From: Parahaliea mediterranea
Lineage (GTDB): Bacteria > Pseudomonadota > Gammaproteobacteria > Pseudomonadales > Halieaceae
Length of the DNA: 64,000 nt
Assembly (NCBI RefSeq): GCF_017255185.1
Contig: NZ_JAFKCZ010000010.1
Span: forward strand, 62,001 to 126,000
Direction: 5' to 3'
A program made the translations under genes and the position numbers. The notes below the pieces were generated by a model. The model searched no databases. It had not been told where the DNA came from and saw only the letters and a list, made by a program, of their open reading frames with translations. Position 1 is the stretch's first letter. Each line of letters starts with the position of its first letter. Shown piece after piece: positions 1-9,022 of the stretch.

Positions 1-387
1 AATATCTTTCAGGTTTCCCAGCACCGCGCCGGGACGCGCAATGTACGCCCCGTCTACATAGACAGCCACACTGGGGTCCATGGCGTTGTTACCCACGGTA
101 CCGACGCCGCGAATAGAGATACGCTGGTTAACCGATTGACTGGATTGGGTGATGGTGAGGTTGGGAGCGATGGCACCGAGGTCTCGCAGGTCCTCCATGC
201 CGGAGTTTTCCAGGAAATTACCGCTGAAGGCGGACACGGATATGGGGACATCCTGAATGTTCTCCGCGCGCTTGGTCGCTGTCACGACAACCTCTTCCAG
301 GGCGAAGGTGTTGGCAAATGCGGGGCTGATGCTGCCTGCCGCCATCGAGATGGCCGCCGCTACCGGGGTCAGTTTACGGGCTTTCAT
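1..387 (-). CDS. TonB-dependent receptor, N-terminal part (cut by window edge)
   Basis: The 129 visible codons give a Sec signal peptide (MKARKLTPVAAAISM..., likely cut after PAFA), a TonB box (LEEVVVTATKR) and the first part of the plug domain (QDVPISVSAF, later ISIRGVGTVG and VAVYVDGAYI). This is the usual N-terminus of an outer-membrane receptor that imports a ligand with energy from TonB-ExbBD. The barrel lies to the left of the window, so the substrate cannot be judged. The ATG at 387 has a GGAGAG ribosome site just upstream. The gene is divergent from a LysR regulator, which may control it. Confidence 0.93.
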   Translation of the reverse strand, partial: MKARKLTPVAAAISMAAGSISPAFANTFALEEVVVTATKRAENIQDVPISVSAFSGNFLENSGMEDLRDLGAIAPNLTITQSSQSVNQRISIRGVGTVGNNAMDPSVAVYVDGAYIARPGAVLGNLKDI

Positions 388-458
388 GAACTCTCCACGA
401 TTGATATTTCGTTATTGTGCTGATTCCAATTTGGGGCGCCATGCTATACTCGCCAATC

Positions 459-478
459 AATGATTAATAATGATTAAT
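459..478. promoter_or_regulatory. AT-rich tandem 10-bp repeat between divergent receptor and LysR genes
   Basis: The 133-bp gap between the receptor start (387) and the LysR start (521) is much richer in AT than its surroundings. It holds two exact tandem copies of AATGATTAAT (459-468, 469-478). Partly symmetric ATTAAT blocks fit the AT-rich dyads bound by LysR proteins. TATACT at 445-450 could be a -10 element. This is a candidate operator by position and sequence only. Confidence 0.4.
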
Positions 479-520
479 TGTTGGATTGCGATGCATTTTA
501 ATCATACATAGGCCGTCGAG

Positions 521-1435
521 ATGGTTACCCTCAAGCAACTCAGCCACCTGAAAGCCATCATGCAGCACGGCACCGTCCACAGCGCCGCCGAGTCCCTGCA
601 CCTGACGCAGTCCGCGCTGACCCGAAGTCTCAACAGCCTAGAGGAAACCCTGGGGGTTCAGCTATTCAATCGGAGTAAGCGCGGCATGACCCCGACGGCG
701 TTCTGCCTGTCGATCGCCGAGCGATGCCAGAATGTGCTGCTGGATATCGAGGATATAAAGCGAGAAGCGAACCTCTATCGCAACCTGCAAAAAGGGGAGT
801 TGAATATTGCTTTCGGGAGGGCTGTGAAGGAGTTACTGACACGCAATACCCTTCCAGCGTTTCACGCAAGCTTCCCGCAGATTGCAATGACCATCAGCGA
901 GGGTACGCCCAGCGAACTCATCTATCGACTGAAGCAGCGGCAGATAGATTTCGTCCTGGCGGGCCTGGGCAGTTACCGGGAGTTTGAAGGCATTCGCGGT
1001 GAACCGATGAAGCCCATCCCGCTGGTCGCCATCACCCGCCCCGGGCACCCCCTGCGACACTACAAGAACCTGACCTTCCACCACATGCTGGAGTACCCGT
1101 TGATATTGCCAACCGTGGTCAATCTTTCCAATCCCTTGCTCAGCGCCCTGCAGGAAGCGGCTCCCAGCAGGACAATAACACCGCAAATTGTATGTAGCGA
1201 CAACGCCACACTGGCAGAAGTCCTGTTGCGAGGTGACTGCTGGCTGATCGCCCCCCGGATGAGCTTTGATGCAGAGCTGCGGTCCGGCAAGTTGAGCAAA
1301 CTGGACGTCACCCACCCGGCTTTTTTCATCGACCTGCATGTTCTCGAGCTGAACGGACGATCGCGCACACCGGCTGCGCAGTCGTTTATCGACATCTGCC
1401 AGGATTTTCTGCGGCAGGTGGACAGCGATGCCTAG
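521..1435 (+). CDS. LysR-family transcriptional regulator
   Basis: The protein has 304 aa, the normal length for the family. The winged helix-turn-helix is in residues ~1-60 (LSHLKAIMQHGTVHSAAESL, then LTQSALTRSLNSLEE and LGVQLFNRSKRGMTPT). The rest (~90-300) is the periplasmic-binding-protein-like effector domain. It is divergent from the TonB-dependent receptor at 1-387. LysR proteins usually act on a divergent neighbour, so receptor control is the likely role, but this is inference. The effector is unknown. Confidence 0.93.
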   Translation: MVTLKQLSHLKAIMQHGTVHSAAESLHLTQSALTRSLNSLEETLGVQLFNRSKRGMTPTAFCLSIAERCQNVLLDIEDIKREANLYRNLQKGELNIAFGRAVKELLTRNTLPAFHASFPQIAMTISEGTPSELIYRLKQRQIDFVLAGLGSYREFEGIRGEPMKPIPLVAITRPGHPLRHYKNLTFHHMLEYPLILPTVVNLSNPLLSALQEAAPSRTITPQIVCSDNATLAEVLLRGDCWLIAPRMSFDAELRSGKLSKLDVTHPAFFIDLHVLELNGRSRTPAAQSFIDICQDFLRQVDSDA

Positions 1436-1749
1436 TACCGCCGCTTGTCTAAGGCGCGGCATTGACTCCCCGGGCCCAATATCTCGACAGTGACCACAGG
1501 TTTTAATCCCCGCGGCTACCGCCAGTGAACTCGCAACGACGCACCGTCACCAGGCCACTTCGGCAATAGCGCTATTCTTCCTGACATTCCTTCACTTGGG
1601 GCTCTCGCCAAACCGTCGCGCCACGTATATCCGGCTCTAGCCCATTGACCGGGAACACTCCAATCCCGACTGGCCCCCGGCCATCCGGCGCAATCCACCA
1701 GGTATTGGCTACACTGTCTTGCAGATGACGCCGCGCCAGAACGGTAGCC
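1436..1749. other. Intergenic region with no recognisable gene
   Basis: These 314 bases lie between the LysR gene and the MFS gene. No frame on either strand codes for anything I recognise. I see no strong hairpin. The promoter of the MFS gene probably lies at the right-hand end, but no -35/-10 pair stands out. Confidence 0.5.
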
Positions 1750-3072
1750 ATGCACAAGGGAAATGCGTTGGAAAACCAGGACCGGGAAGCTGTGGGGCCC
1801 TACCACGCTCCGACGGGTACGCTGGTAGGCCTGAGCAGCATCTACTTCCTGCTGTTTCTTTCACAGGCTATCTGGAGGGCGACGCTGCACACCAACGCGG
1901 TGGAAAACTTCGGCCTCGACGGTGGAGAGGTGGGCTTGCTGTTCTCGCTCTACTACCTGCCCGGGGTATTCTGCTTCCTGATTGGCCTGGCCGCGACCCG
2001 CCTGCAACTCTACCGCCTGGTTGCGCTGAGCTGCGCCCTGCTCTCCACCGGGTTTATCATCGCCGGGCTCAGTGGCGGCTTTGCGGTACTGGCAACGGCG
2101 ACGCTGATGGTGGCGGTGGGCTTTACCGTATTCTATGCCACAGCCAACGCGATCTGCCTGATCAGCGGGCAGGAGCAAACCGTCGCCGTATCCCTCGGCA
2201 GGATGAAAAGCCTAGGCCCCCTATCGGGCCTATGCGCCGCAATAACCATCGTCGCCGTCTTTTCACCCGGGCTGATTTTGGAGATAGTCGATACCATCGA
2301 CATCGGCGCTTCGCTCAGGGAACAGACGACCGCGCTGATCCTGTTTTCGCGCCAACCGGACCTCGATCCCGCGAAACTGCGCGTGCTGCTGCTGGTACTG
2401 GCGGCGGCACTGGTGCTGGCGGCGGGCCTGTTCGCGGGCATGCCCCGCCTGAGGGGAAAGTCCGGCACCTACGGCCAGCTGCGAGTCGTGCGCCTGCTGG
2501 CTCCGTATTATGTCCTCAACTTTCTCGCCGGCTGCCGTAGCGCGATTTTTCAGGCCTTTGCCCTGTTCGTGATGATCCGGGACTTCCAACTGCCTATTCA
2601 CGCTACCGCGGTTCTTGTCTTTGCCGGCAACGTCTGCAACTTCATCGGCTACCGCTGTATTGGCCACGCCCTGGTATACCTGCGGCACAAGACGGTCGTG
2701 GTCGGCCTCTACGCCCTGGTGATGCTGAACTTCCTCGGTTTCTGGTACCTACTCACGCGATCGGGCTGGGCACGGGAGAGCGTACTGATCACACTCTGTG
2801 GATTATTCCTGCTCGACTCCCTGCTTTTCGGCATGTCCGTGGTAACCGACAGTTTCCTGCGAACCACCGGCCAGTACAGCAACTATGTGGGCGACATTGG
2901 CACAGGCATGACATTTTTCTATTTCGCCGCGGTGTTGATGTCCCTGCTGGGCTCGGCGCTGTGGGACACCCTGGGATACCACGCCTTTCTACTGGGCTCG
3001 CTGGTATGCCTGCTGGCAATGATCACTGGCCAGTCACTGCAATCGCGGACCACCGCGCGACCGGCAATGTAG
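1750..3072 (+). CDS. MFS-type membrane transporter
   Basis: The protein has 440 aa with about twelve hydrophobic helices in two halves (residues ~25-190 and ~245-425), separated by a loop of ~50 residues that includes a further hydrophobic stretch (LRVLLLVLAAALVLAAGLFA). The layout fits the major facilitator superfamily. No substrate-specific motif was recognised. The ATG at 1750 is the first in frame; the N-terminal ~20 residues are polar and cytoplasmic. The gene stands alone between a LysR gene and an unknown membrane protein. It could serve export or import of a small molecule linked to the neighbouring receptor, but nothing in the sequence shows that. Confidence 0.7.
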   Translation: MHKGNALENQDREAVGPYHAPTGTLVGLSSIYFLLFLSQAIWRATLHTNAVENFGLDGGEVGLLFSLYYLPGVFCFLIGLAATRLQLYRLVALSCALLSTGFIIAGLSGGFAVLATATLMVAVGFTVFYATANAICLISGQEQTVAVSLGRMKSLGPLSGLCAAITIVAVFSPGLILEIVDTIDIGASLREQTTALILFSRQPDLDPAKLRVLLLVLAAALVLAAGLFAGMPRLRGKSGTYGQLRVVRLLAPYYVLNFLAGCRSAIFQAFALFVMIRDFQLPIHATAVLVFAGNVCNFIGYRCIGHALVYLRHKTVVVGLYALVMLNFLGFWYLLTRSGWARESVLITLCGLFLLDSLLFGMSVVTDSFLRTTGQYSNYVGDIGTGMTFFYFAAVLMSLLGSALWDTLGYHAFLLGSLVCLLAMITGQSLQSRTTARPAM

Positions 3073-3189
3073 TCATCGCAATGGTACGCGCGCGGCACGC
3101 GATTGCACGAAGAAACAAGCGCAGGGACCGCGATTGCAGGCATATAAGCTAAAATAGCGGTAAGGGTCCTTGCCTGACGGGTAGAACCT

Positions 3190-5190
3190 ATGGGCGCAAT
3201 CTCGTTTGAATGGATACTCGGAGCGGTGTTCGTGGGTTTTAATGCCTACGGAAGATACAACACGCCAAGCAGCAACCGTGAGACCACCACCTTCCAACAC
3301 TTCAGTCTCTACTTTTTCCTCTACCTGCTGAGCGTACTCATTCTCTATGTTGTTTTCGGCGCGCTCTTTGACAGCTCACCCGAAACGATCTCCATTTTCT
3401 TCACCGGCAAGCTGCCCACCAACGACGGCGCCGCGCTACCGGAGCAGTTGACCGGCCTCAGCGCTCCACTGATCTCCGCGCTGTTTCTCTCCACCCTGTT
3501 GCCGTCCATTCCCTGGCTATCCAAGTATGAAAAAGCGTTGTTGCAGTTCTTTTGGGACAAGGGCCACATTCCCAACCATGTGTACAGAATGGCCGCCATC
3601 ATGCGCAGGGCGCCTTTCAACTTCTCGCCACAGCAGAAAAAGGAGCTGCGCAGATTCTGCGACTCCATCGAGCTTGACTTTGAATCCCTCGATGTCCTGA
3701 ACGGCGCATCGCTCGATCATCGCTGGGCGCGCATCAATGTCCTACTCGCCGGAATAGAACCCTGGGAAGAAAGCGATACAGGCAGGCTCAGGCGCTTCAT
3801 GCTTGATTACCGGGAAGAACTGGCGCAATTGTTGGCGGCGCGCGATGAAATCAATCGTGAGTTCGTTGAATTACGCACCGAGCAAGTCGAACCTCAAGCC
3901 CTGGCAAAGATGGAGCGATTTCTCGACAGGTCCATAACCGAACTGTTCCGCAGCAGCACGGTATTTGTCGCGCGAGCCGTCTGCATTTCGGAGTTGACCG
4001 AGAGTGGGCGTAGCTTCCGCATATCCCAGCTGGGCTTCGAGAGCGGCGGCCAGCGGGACGATAAACTGTCACCGCGCCAACTCGCGGAAGCCGTGCTGTG
4101 TATTCTCCTGACATTTTTCATGATCTCGGTGCTGCAGGAGCTATCCAAGGACGCACAGTACCGAAAATACGGCAACGTCACCTTCATGACTTTCCTGATG
4201 GTATTTACCTATGGCGCGTCACTGATCGTCGCCCTGCAAATCAAGGCCGGCGTGCACGGCGGCTACAACGGCCTGACCAGGCAGAGGCCGCTTTTCGCCT
4301 ACCTGTGGATTGTCCTTGCCACGGGCGCCAGCTGGCTGTTCGTGTCGGTGGCTTACCGGTACATACCGGGCATGCTCAAGGGGGAGAGCAGCGAGCTCAA
4401 TCTGTCGCAGGTGCTGACCGACATCAGCTGGTCCTATCCCTATGCCCTTCAGTCCATCGCCCTGGCGCTGGCGATATCCATCATTCTGGATGTTCACGAG
4501 AGCGGGCAGGTAACCGAGCGCCTGTCCGTGAAGAGGCGCCTGGTGGACGTGGCCCTGGCGGCCACGCTCCTGGCGATCGCCTCCATTTTCACCTATTGCT
4601 GGATGGAGGGCATCGGACCGTTCGAGGGCTATGCCACGCGAGATGAAATCTTTCGCGGCAAAACCTCCTTCTGGTGGCTGGTTTTCAAGGGTACCGCCGT
4701 GGGCGCGGTGGTCGGCTGGCTGGTGCCAACCTGGTTCAGTATCAATCGCACCAAAGTGCCGGAAAAAGCCGTGGCGCGCCTGATAGCAATGAACAGGAAA
4801 GGCCTTGCCGAGGAGATCAGGTGCCTCGAACCCGACGAGCTGGTCAAGGCGGTTGCGGGCATCGCCGCCGCGGTGGCCGCCGTCGACGAAGTTGTTTCAA
4901 GAACCGAAACCGACGTTTACCTGATCATCTGCAGCGACCTGGCCGGCATACCCAATTCCGATATCGACACCCATCTGGCCGAGGAGGAATTCAAGACGGC
5001 CCTGGTTTTACAAGAGAACCAAGAGTCGGACCTTGAACACCGGTTGGCAACGATCAGGCAGCTGCCGCTCCTGCGTGCCCTAATGCCCTATATCGCGGCA
5101 TCCATTGCCATGGCGAACGGCGTCTACCTGAGCCAGGAGCGGGCGCTCGTCGACACGATACAGCAGCTATTGCAGCCGAACAGTGACTAG
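3190..5190 (+). CDS. Large multi-pass membrane protein of unknown function
   Basis: The protein has 666 aa and I do not recognise a named family. Hydrophobic segments occur near the N-terminus (FEWILGAVFVGFNAYG; FFLYLLSVLILYVVFGALF; a third near residue 95). After a polar domain of ~190 residues rich in charged helices, six more segments follow (from about residue 300 to 510). The C-terminal ~140 residues are soluble and end in MPYIAASIAMANGVYLSQER. That segment recalls the helices of TerB-like domains, but the similarity is weak. The gene is followed by a hairpin and a convergent receptor gene. It is probably a monocistron. Confidence 0.75.
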   Translation: MGAISFEWILGAVFVGFNAYGRYNTPSSNRETTTFQHFSLYFFLYLLSVLILYVVFGALFDSSPETISIFFTGKLPTNDGAALPEQLTGLSAPLISALFLSTLLPSIPWLSKYEKALLQFFWDKGHIPNHVYRMAAIMRRAPFNFSPQQKKELRRFCDSIELDFESLDVLNGASLDHRWARINVLLAGIEPWEESDTGRLRRFMLDYREELAQLLAARDEINREFVELRTEQVEPQALAKMERFLDRSITELFRSSTVFVARAVCISELTESGRSFRISQLGFESGGQRDDKLSPRQLAEAVLCILLTFFMISVLQELSKDAQYRKYGNVTFMTFLMVFTYGASLIVALQIKAGVHGGYNGLTRQRPLFAYLWIVLATGASWLFVSVAYRYIPGMLKGESSELNLSQVLTDISWSYPYALQSIALALAISIILDVHESGQVTERLSVKRRLVDVALAATLLAIASIFTYCWMEGIGPFEGYATRDEIFRGKTSFWWLVFKGTAVGAVVGWLVPTWFSINRTKVPEKAVARLIAMNRKGLAEEIRCLEPDELVKAVAGIAAAVAAVDEVVSRTETDVYLIICSDLAGIPNSDIDTHLAEEEFKTALVLQENQESDLEHRLATIRQLPLLRALMPYIAASIAMANGVYLSQERALVDTIQQLLQPNSD

Positions 5191-5223
5191 TCCCCCGTGC
5201 CGCATATCGACGGCGCCGCAACC

Positions 5224-5310
5224 GTGGAAAGTCCTCGCGCGACACCCGGGCCAGCGCCGATTCGCAGTTCGAATCGGCGCTGGCGCATTTCCACGCGGCG
5301 GCTCGATGCC
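5224..5310 (+). pseudogene. Decayed fragment of a DUF2959-type gene
   Basis: This non-coding stretch aligns with bases 11843-11925 inside the intact DUF2959 gene of this window. The core at 5264-5284 is identical over 21 bases to 11881-11901. After one mismatch, CATTTCCA and then GCGG also match. Upstream, CCTCGCGCGA and further blocks match with small gaps. Read in the matching frame it gives QFESALAHFHAA, against QFESALAHFQAV in the intact protein. Flanking sequence has lost the frame. It is best explained as the remnant of a second copy. Confidence 0.7.
5251..5283. terminator. Perfect 14-bp hairpin between convergent genes
   Basis: The arm CCAGCGCCGATTCG (5251-5264) is exactly complementary to CGAATCGGCGCTGG (5270-5283) across a 5-base loop. 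It lies between the 3' ends of the 666-aa membrane protein gene and the TonB-dependent receptor gene, where a bidirectional terminator is expected. No T-run follows on either strand, so intrinsic termination is not certain. The right arm is part of the decayed DUF2959 fragment. Confidence 0.5.
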
Positions 5311-5393
5311 AAGGCCGCGAGCCGCGGGGTTGGCATGCACCGCTCATCAAGCCGGCCCACAAGCGCCCCGCCGCCGCACCGCTAGTCGGAGCG

Positions 5394-7721
5394 CTAGAAG
5401 TAGTACGTAACTTCCGCGCCAAGCACACGCCCCGTGGCCGCCGGCGAATAGGTGCCATTGAAGGGCGCAAGGAAGGCGTTGATACCGCCATGATAGGTTT
5501 CATCAAGCAGGTTCTTGCCGTAGATACCCACGCTCCACTGCCCGTCATGGGAATTGAAATCAATGCCCGCGTCGACCTGCTCCTGGGAGGGTACTTCAAA
5601 CGAGTTGTTTTCGTACTCGAACACTTCGCTGCGGTATGCCCAGGACAGACGACTGTCCATGGTGCCCCAGTCTCCCAGGTCCAGCGAGTGGTTCAATCCG
5701 ATCTTTCCGGTCCACTCCGGCGACATCACCGGTGTCAGTCCGCGGTCGAAATCATCCACGATATCCGCCTCCGGGTCCTGCCCCTGGGCATTTTCCAGAT
5801 TGATGTTCACCTCGTCGTACTCGGTATCCAGATAGCCGAGGGAGGCCAGCAGCACAAGGCTGTTGGTCAGCGACCAGCTCAGATCCAGTTCCACGCCCCA
5901 GGATTGGGTGTTGCCCACGGAGCGGGCCAGGGGGTAGTTCCCCAATGGCGGCACGGTGGTTTCCACGATGCGGGCCAGGTTTTTGGTGTAGTTGTAGAAG
6001 AAAGCGCCGTTTAGCTTGCCTCTGCCGCCCAGGCCGCTTTTAAAGCCAAGCTCAAAACCATCTGTGCGCTCAACATCGGTGGGCCCCGGGGTCAGTTTTC
6101 CTAGCTCGGCGGGGCTGTAGGTGTTGCGCAGCGAATACAGGCCTGAACGATAGGACTGGGCCACTTGCGCGTATAACAAGGTGTTTTCGAGGTACTGATA
6201 GCTCAAGCCCAGCTTGGGCGAGTAATTGGTGTTTGAATAGCTGTCGCTATAGTCGATGGCGCATTCGTTGCGGCGCACATCGCAAGTGCCATTGGCGACC
6301 TGAATAATGGCCACATCCGCCTCCTTGCTGTCGTGGCTGATGTTAAGGCCCAGGGTCAGCGCCCATTTGTCGTCGAGGTACCACTCGACTTCACTGTAGC
6401 CGGAGATCGATTCCACCTCGTGAATGCCGCCGCCGGAGGCGGGCACGCCGAGTATGTCGCGGCGCTCCGTGTAGCGGGTTTCGTTGGTGAAGTAGTAGAG
6501 TCCAGCGGTCAGGTTGACATCGCCGAAGCTGCCAACGTAGCGAATTTCATTGCTGAGCTGTTCATACTGGTTGTAGGAGTAGGCGTTGACACTCACCAGT
6601 TCCCCGGGAACCCCGGGGGCGACCAGCTGCCCCGCCAGCTCGTCCGTCACGGCCTGTGAGTCGTAATCGATCAGCGTGTCCTGATCCATGTCGCGCCAGC
6701 CGAAAATATTGGTGACGGTTCCATCACCGAAACCCACATCCCATTTGGCGGTGATATTCAGGTTGTTGACGATGCGCTGGTCGAAACCGTGTTCATTCTG
6801 GCAGATTTTCTTGTCGTCATAGCTCGGAGTAAAGCCGCAGACCAGGGGAATGAACGATGGCGGCGCTCCAGTGGTGACGCCCCCCACTGGGCTGTCGCCG
6901 GGATCGAAGGTGTGGCCCACCGAGCCGTCGCCGTCTGAATCCTGGTACTCGTAGGTGACCGTGGCGTCAAAGCTGTCAGTTGGCGTCCACATAAGCGAGC
7001 CCCGCACCATCTTTGTGCGACTCTCGCCAATGTTCTCGCCGTTGTAGGCGTTCTCAAAATAGCCTTCATCGTCGTTGTAATAGGCGACAAAGCGGCTGGC
7101 CAGTGTGTCGGAGACAGGCAAATTGACCATGCCCATGGTGTGGCGATTGAGGCCACCGCTTCCGTTCGGGTTGCCCTCCAGCGAGGTGCGGACGGACGCC
7201 TCGAAATCGGGGGTCGGCTTGCGGGTGGTCAGCAGAACCGCGCCTGCCGTGGTGTTTTTCCCGAACAGGTGACCCTGCGGGCCGCGAAGCACCTGCACGC
7301 TCTCGAGGTCAAAAGCCTGGCTGACCAGCCCGTTGTTCTGGCCCAGGTAAACCCCATCGTAAAAGACACCCACGGCCGGATCTACGCCGGGCACCGATGA
7401 CAGCGCCCCGATACCGCGGATAACGTAATTGGCGGTGCCCTTTACGGTGCCGTTTTCCTTCAACTCGACATTCGGCATACCGCGATAGACATCGGTCAGG
7501 GTGCGAATTTTCAGCGCCGCCATCTGGTCCGACGATACCGCACTGACGGCAACCGGCACATCCTGCATGTTCTCTTCGCGCTTTCGAGCGGTAATAACGA
7601 CTTCTTCAATCAGGGCGGAGACCCCTGAACCGCGGTTCTGGCCCAGCGCGGGGGCGCTGACAGCCAGGGCCATGACACTGACCTGGGCGGCAATGGCTGT
7701 GATTAAAGGTTTTCTCATCAT
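5394..7721 (-). CDS. TonB-dependent receptor
   Basis: This is a full-length outer-membrane receptor of 775 aa. A signal peptide (residues ~1-27) is followed by the TonB box (LIEEVVITARKREENMQDVP) and the plug (~50-165, with VQVLRGPQGHLFGKNTTAGA). A C-terminal 22-strand barrel follows and ends in Phe (AEVTYYF), the usual barrel-end signal. It is the last gene of a leftward run: APC permease, aminotransferase, receptor, with gaps of 63 and 53 bp. The context suggests import of an amino-acid-derived or peptide ligand. Two ATG codons in tandem (7721, 7718) follow a GAGGAG ribosome site. The substrate itself cannot be read from the sequence. Confidence 0.95.
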   Translation of the reverse strand: MMRKPLITAIAAQVSVMALAVSAPALGQNRGSGVSALIEEVVITARKREENMQDVPVAVSAVSSDQMAALKIRTLTDVYRGMPNVELKENGTVKGTANYVIRGIGALSSVPGVDPAVGVFYDGVYLGQNNGLVSQAFDLESVQVLRGPQGHLFGKNTTAGAVLLTTRKPTPDFEASVRTSLEGNPNGSGGLNRHTMGMVNLPVSDTLASRFVAYYNDDEGYFENAYNGENIGESRTKMVRGSLMWTPTDSFDATVTYEYQDSDGDGSVGHTFDPGDSPVGGVTTGAPPSFIPLVCGFTPSYDDKKICQNEHGFDQRIVNNLNITAKWDVGFGDGTVTNIFGWRDMDQDTLIDYDSQAVTDELAGQLVAPGVPGELVSVNAYSYNQYEQLSNEIRYVGSFGDVNLTAGLYYFTNETRYTERRDILGVPASGGGIHEVESISGYSEVEWYLDDKWALTLGLNISHDSKEADVAIIQVANGTCDVRRNECAIDYSDSYSNTNYSPKLGLSYQYLENTLLYAQVAQSYRSGLYSLRNTYSPAELGKLTPGPTDVERTDGFELGFKSGLGGRGKLNGAFFYNYTKNLARIVETTVPPLGNYPLARSVGNTQSWGVELDLSWSLTNSLVLLASLGYLDTEYDEVNINLENAQGQDPEADIVDDFDRGLTPVMSPEWTGKIGLNHSLDLGDWGTMDSRLSWAYRSEVFEYENNSFEVPSQEQVDAGIDFNSHDGQWSVGIYGKNLLDETYHGGINAFLAPFNGTYSPAATGRVLGAEVTYYF

Positions 7722-7774
7722 CTACTTATGACTCCTCGGAATTTCGGGTGTTGTTTTGGTGTCGGCAGGCGGTA

Positions 7775-8959
7775 TTACTTCAGCAATTCGGCCAACCGAT
7801 GGATGCCGTCCTTGATTTCATGCGGTTCCTTTTGCGAAAAGCTCAGGCGAATGGTGTTGTGGTCGCCGCCATTGGCGAACGCGGACTCACCCGGCACGTA
7901 GGCAATTCGGGCGGTCTGGATGGCGCGCATCAGCAATTCCGAGGTATTGACGCCGTCAACGGTCAGCCAGCAGAAAAAGCCGCCATCCGGACGGGTGAAA
8001 CGCACATTGCCCGGCATGCTGTCGGCGAGCGCGTCGACGCAGGCGTCACGGCGCTCCCGATACACCCGGTTATTGTTCTTGATCAGCTGATCGAGATCGT
8101 TGTCCTGCAGATACTGCAACAGCATGTACTGGGTGGTGGTGCAGGACTGAAAGTCAGCCGCTTCCTTGGCGCGACGGAATAGCTTTATGATATCCGCCTG
8201 CGCGCAGACCCAGCCGATGCGCACACCGGGGGACAGGATTTTGGAAAAGCTTCCCAGGTGAATCACCAGCCCATTGTCGTCCAGGCTTCGAATGGCCGGC
8301 ATTTTCTCGTTGTCGAAGCCCAGCTCGCAGTAGGGACTGTCTTCAACGATCAGCACGCCATACTGCCGCGCCAGGGCGACCAGCTTCCGGCGACGCTCCA
8401 GGCTCATGGTGATGCCGGACGGGTTCTGGTAATCGGGAACGGTGTAGATGAACTTGGTGTCCGGGTTGGCGCGCAGGGCGGCTTCCAGCTCATCCATCTT
8501 CATCCCCTCGGCGTCCATGCCCACGGTTATGTAGCGTGGGTGGAAAGGCGCAAAGGTGTTGATGGCGCCGGGATAGGTGGGCGCCTCCACGATAATGCTG
8601 TCGCCGTCATTGAGAAACAGGCGGGCGATCAGGTCGAGCCCCTGCTGCGAGCCGCTCAGGATACAGATGTCATCGGCGCTGGCCTGTATGTTCAGGCCGG
8701 CCAGGCGCTGCGTGGCGATATAGTGCCGCAAGGGTTGCAGGCCATAGGAGCCATCGTAATTCAGCATGGTCGCGCCGAAGGTTTGGAAAGCCCGCACCGT
8801 GGCCCTGGACATGGCCTCGACAGGCAACAGGTCCGGCGCGGGCACCCCCGCGCCGAAGGAGATCAACTCCGGGTCCCGGGCCGCCGCGAACATCTGCTCC
8901 ACAACGTCCGATCCGCCCAGCTCTATACGCGAGGTTAATTTGGGTCGTATATCAAACAT
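7775..8959 (-). CDS. PLP-dependent aminotransferase, class I/II (2-aminoadipate/valine-pyruvate type)
   Basis: The protein has 394 aa and the fold-type I aminotransferase signature. The cofactor lysine is K240 in SFSKILSPGVRIGW. D207 (VEDSPY) and N179 (YQNPSG) should bind the pyridoxal ring. GSQQGLDL (~103) matches the phosphate/ring-binding loop. The N-terminal region resembles the aminotransferase domain of MocR proteins and LysN-type 2-aminoadipate aminotransferases, but there is no DNA-binding domain. It lies between a permease and a TonB-dependent receptor, so it probably starts breakdown of the imported amino compound. The start ATG at 8959 follows GGGAG. The exact amino donor is unknown. 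Confidence 0.92.
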   Translation of the reverse strand: MFDIRPKLTSRIELGGSDVVEQMFAAARDPELISFGAGVPAPDLLPVEAMSRATVRAFQTFGATMLNYDGSYGLQPLRHYIATQRLAGLNIQASADDICILSGSQQGLDLIARLFLNDGDSIIVEAPTYPGAINTFAPFHPRYITVGMDAEGMKMDELEAALRANPDTKFIYTVPDYQNPSGITMSLERRRKLVALARQYGVLIVEDSPYCELGFDNEKMPAIRSLDDNGLVIHLGSFSKILSPGVRIGWVCAQADIIKLFRRAKEAADFQSCTTTQYMLLQYLQDNDLDQLIKNNNRVYRERRDACVDALADSMPGNVRFTRPDGGFFCWLTVDGVNTSELLMRAIQTARIAYVPGESAFANGGDHNTIRLSFSQKEPHEIKDGIHRLAELLK

Positions 8960-9022
8960 AAGTGCTCCCTCTCAAAGACTCTTTACAAGGCGGAAAACGT
9001 GGCGCCACCGCGGACAATCGCT

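Noticed and set aside
1516-1806. A 96-codon minus-strand frame between LysR and MFS genes
   Set aside because: It has no recognisable domain and overlaps the start of the MFS gene.
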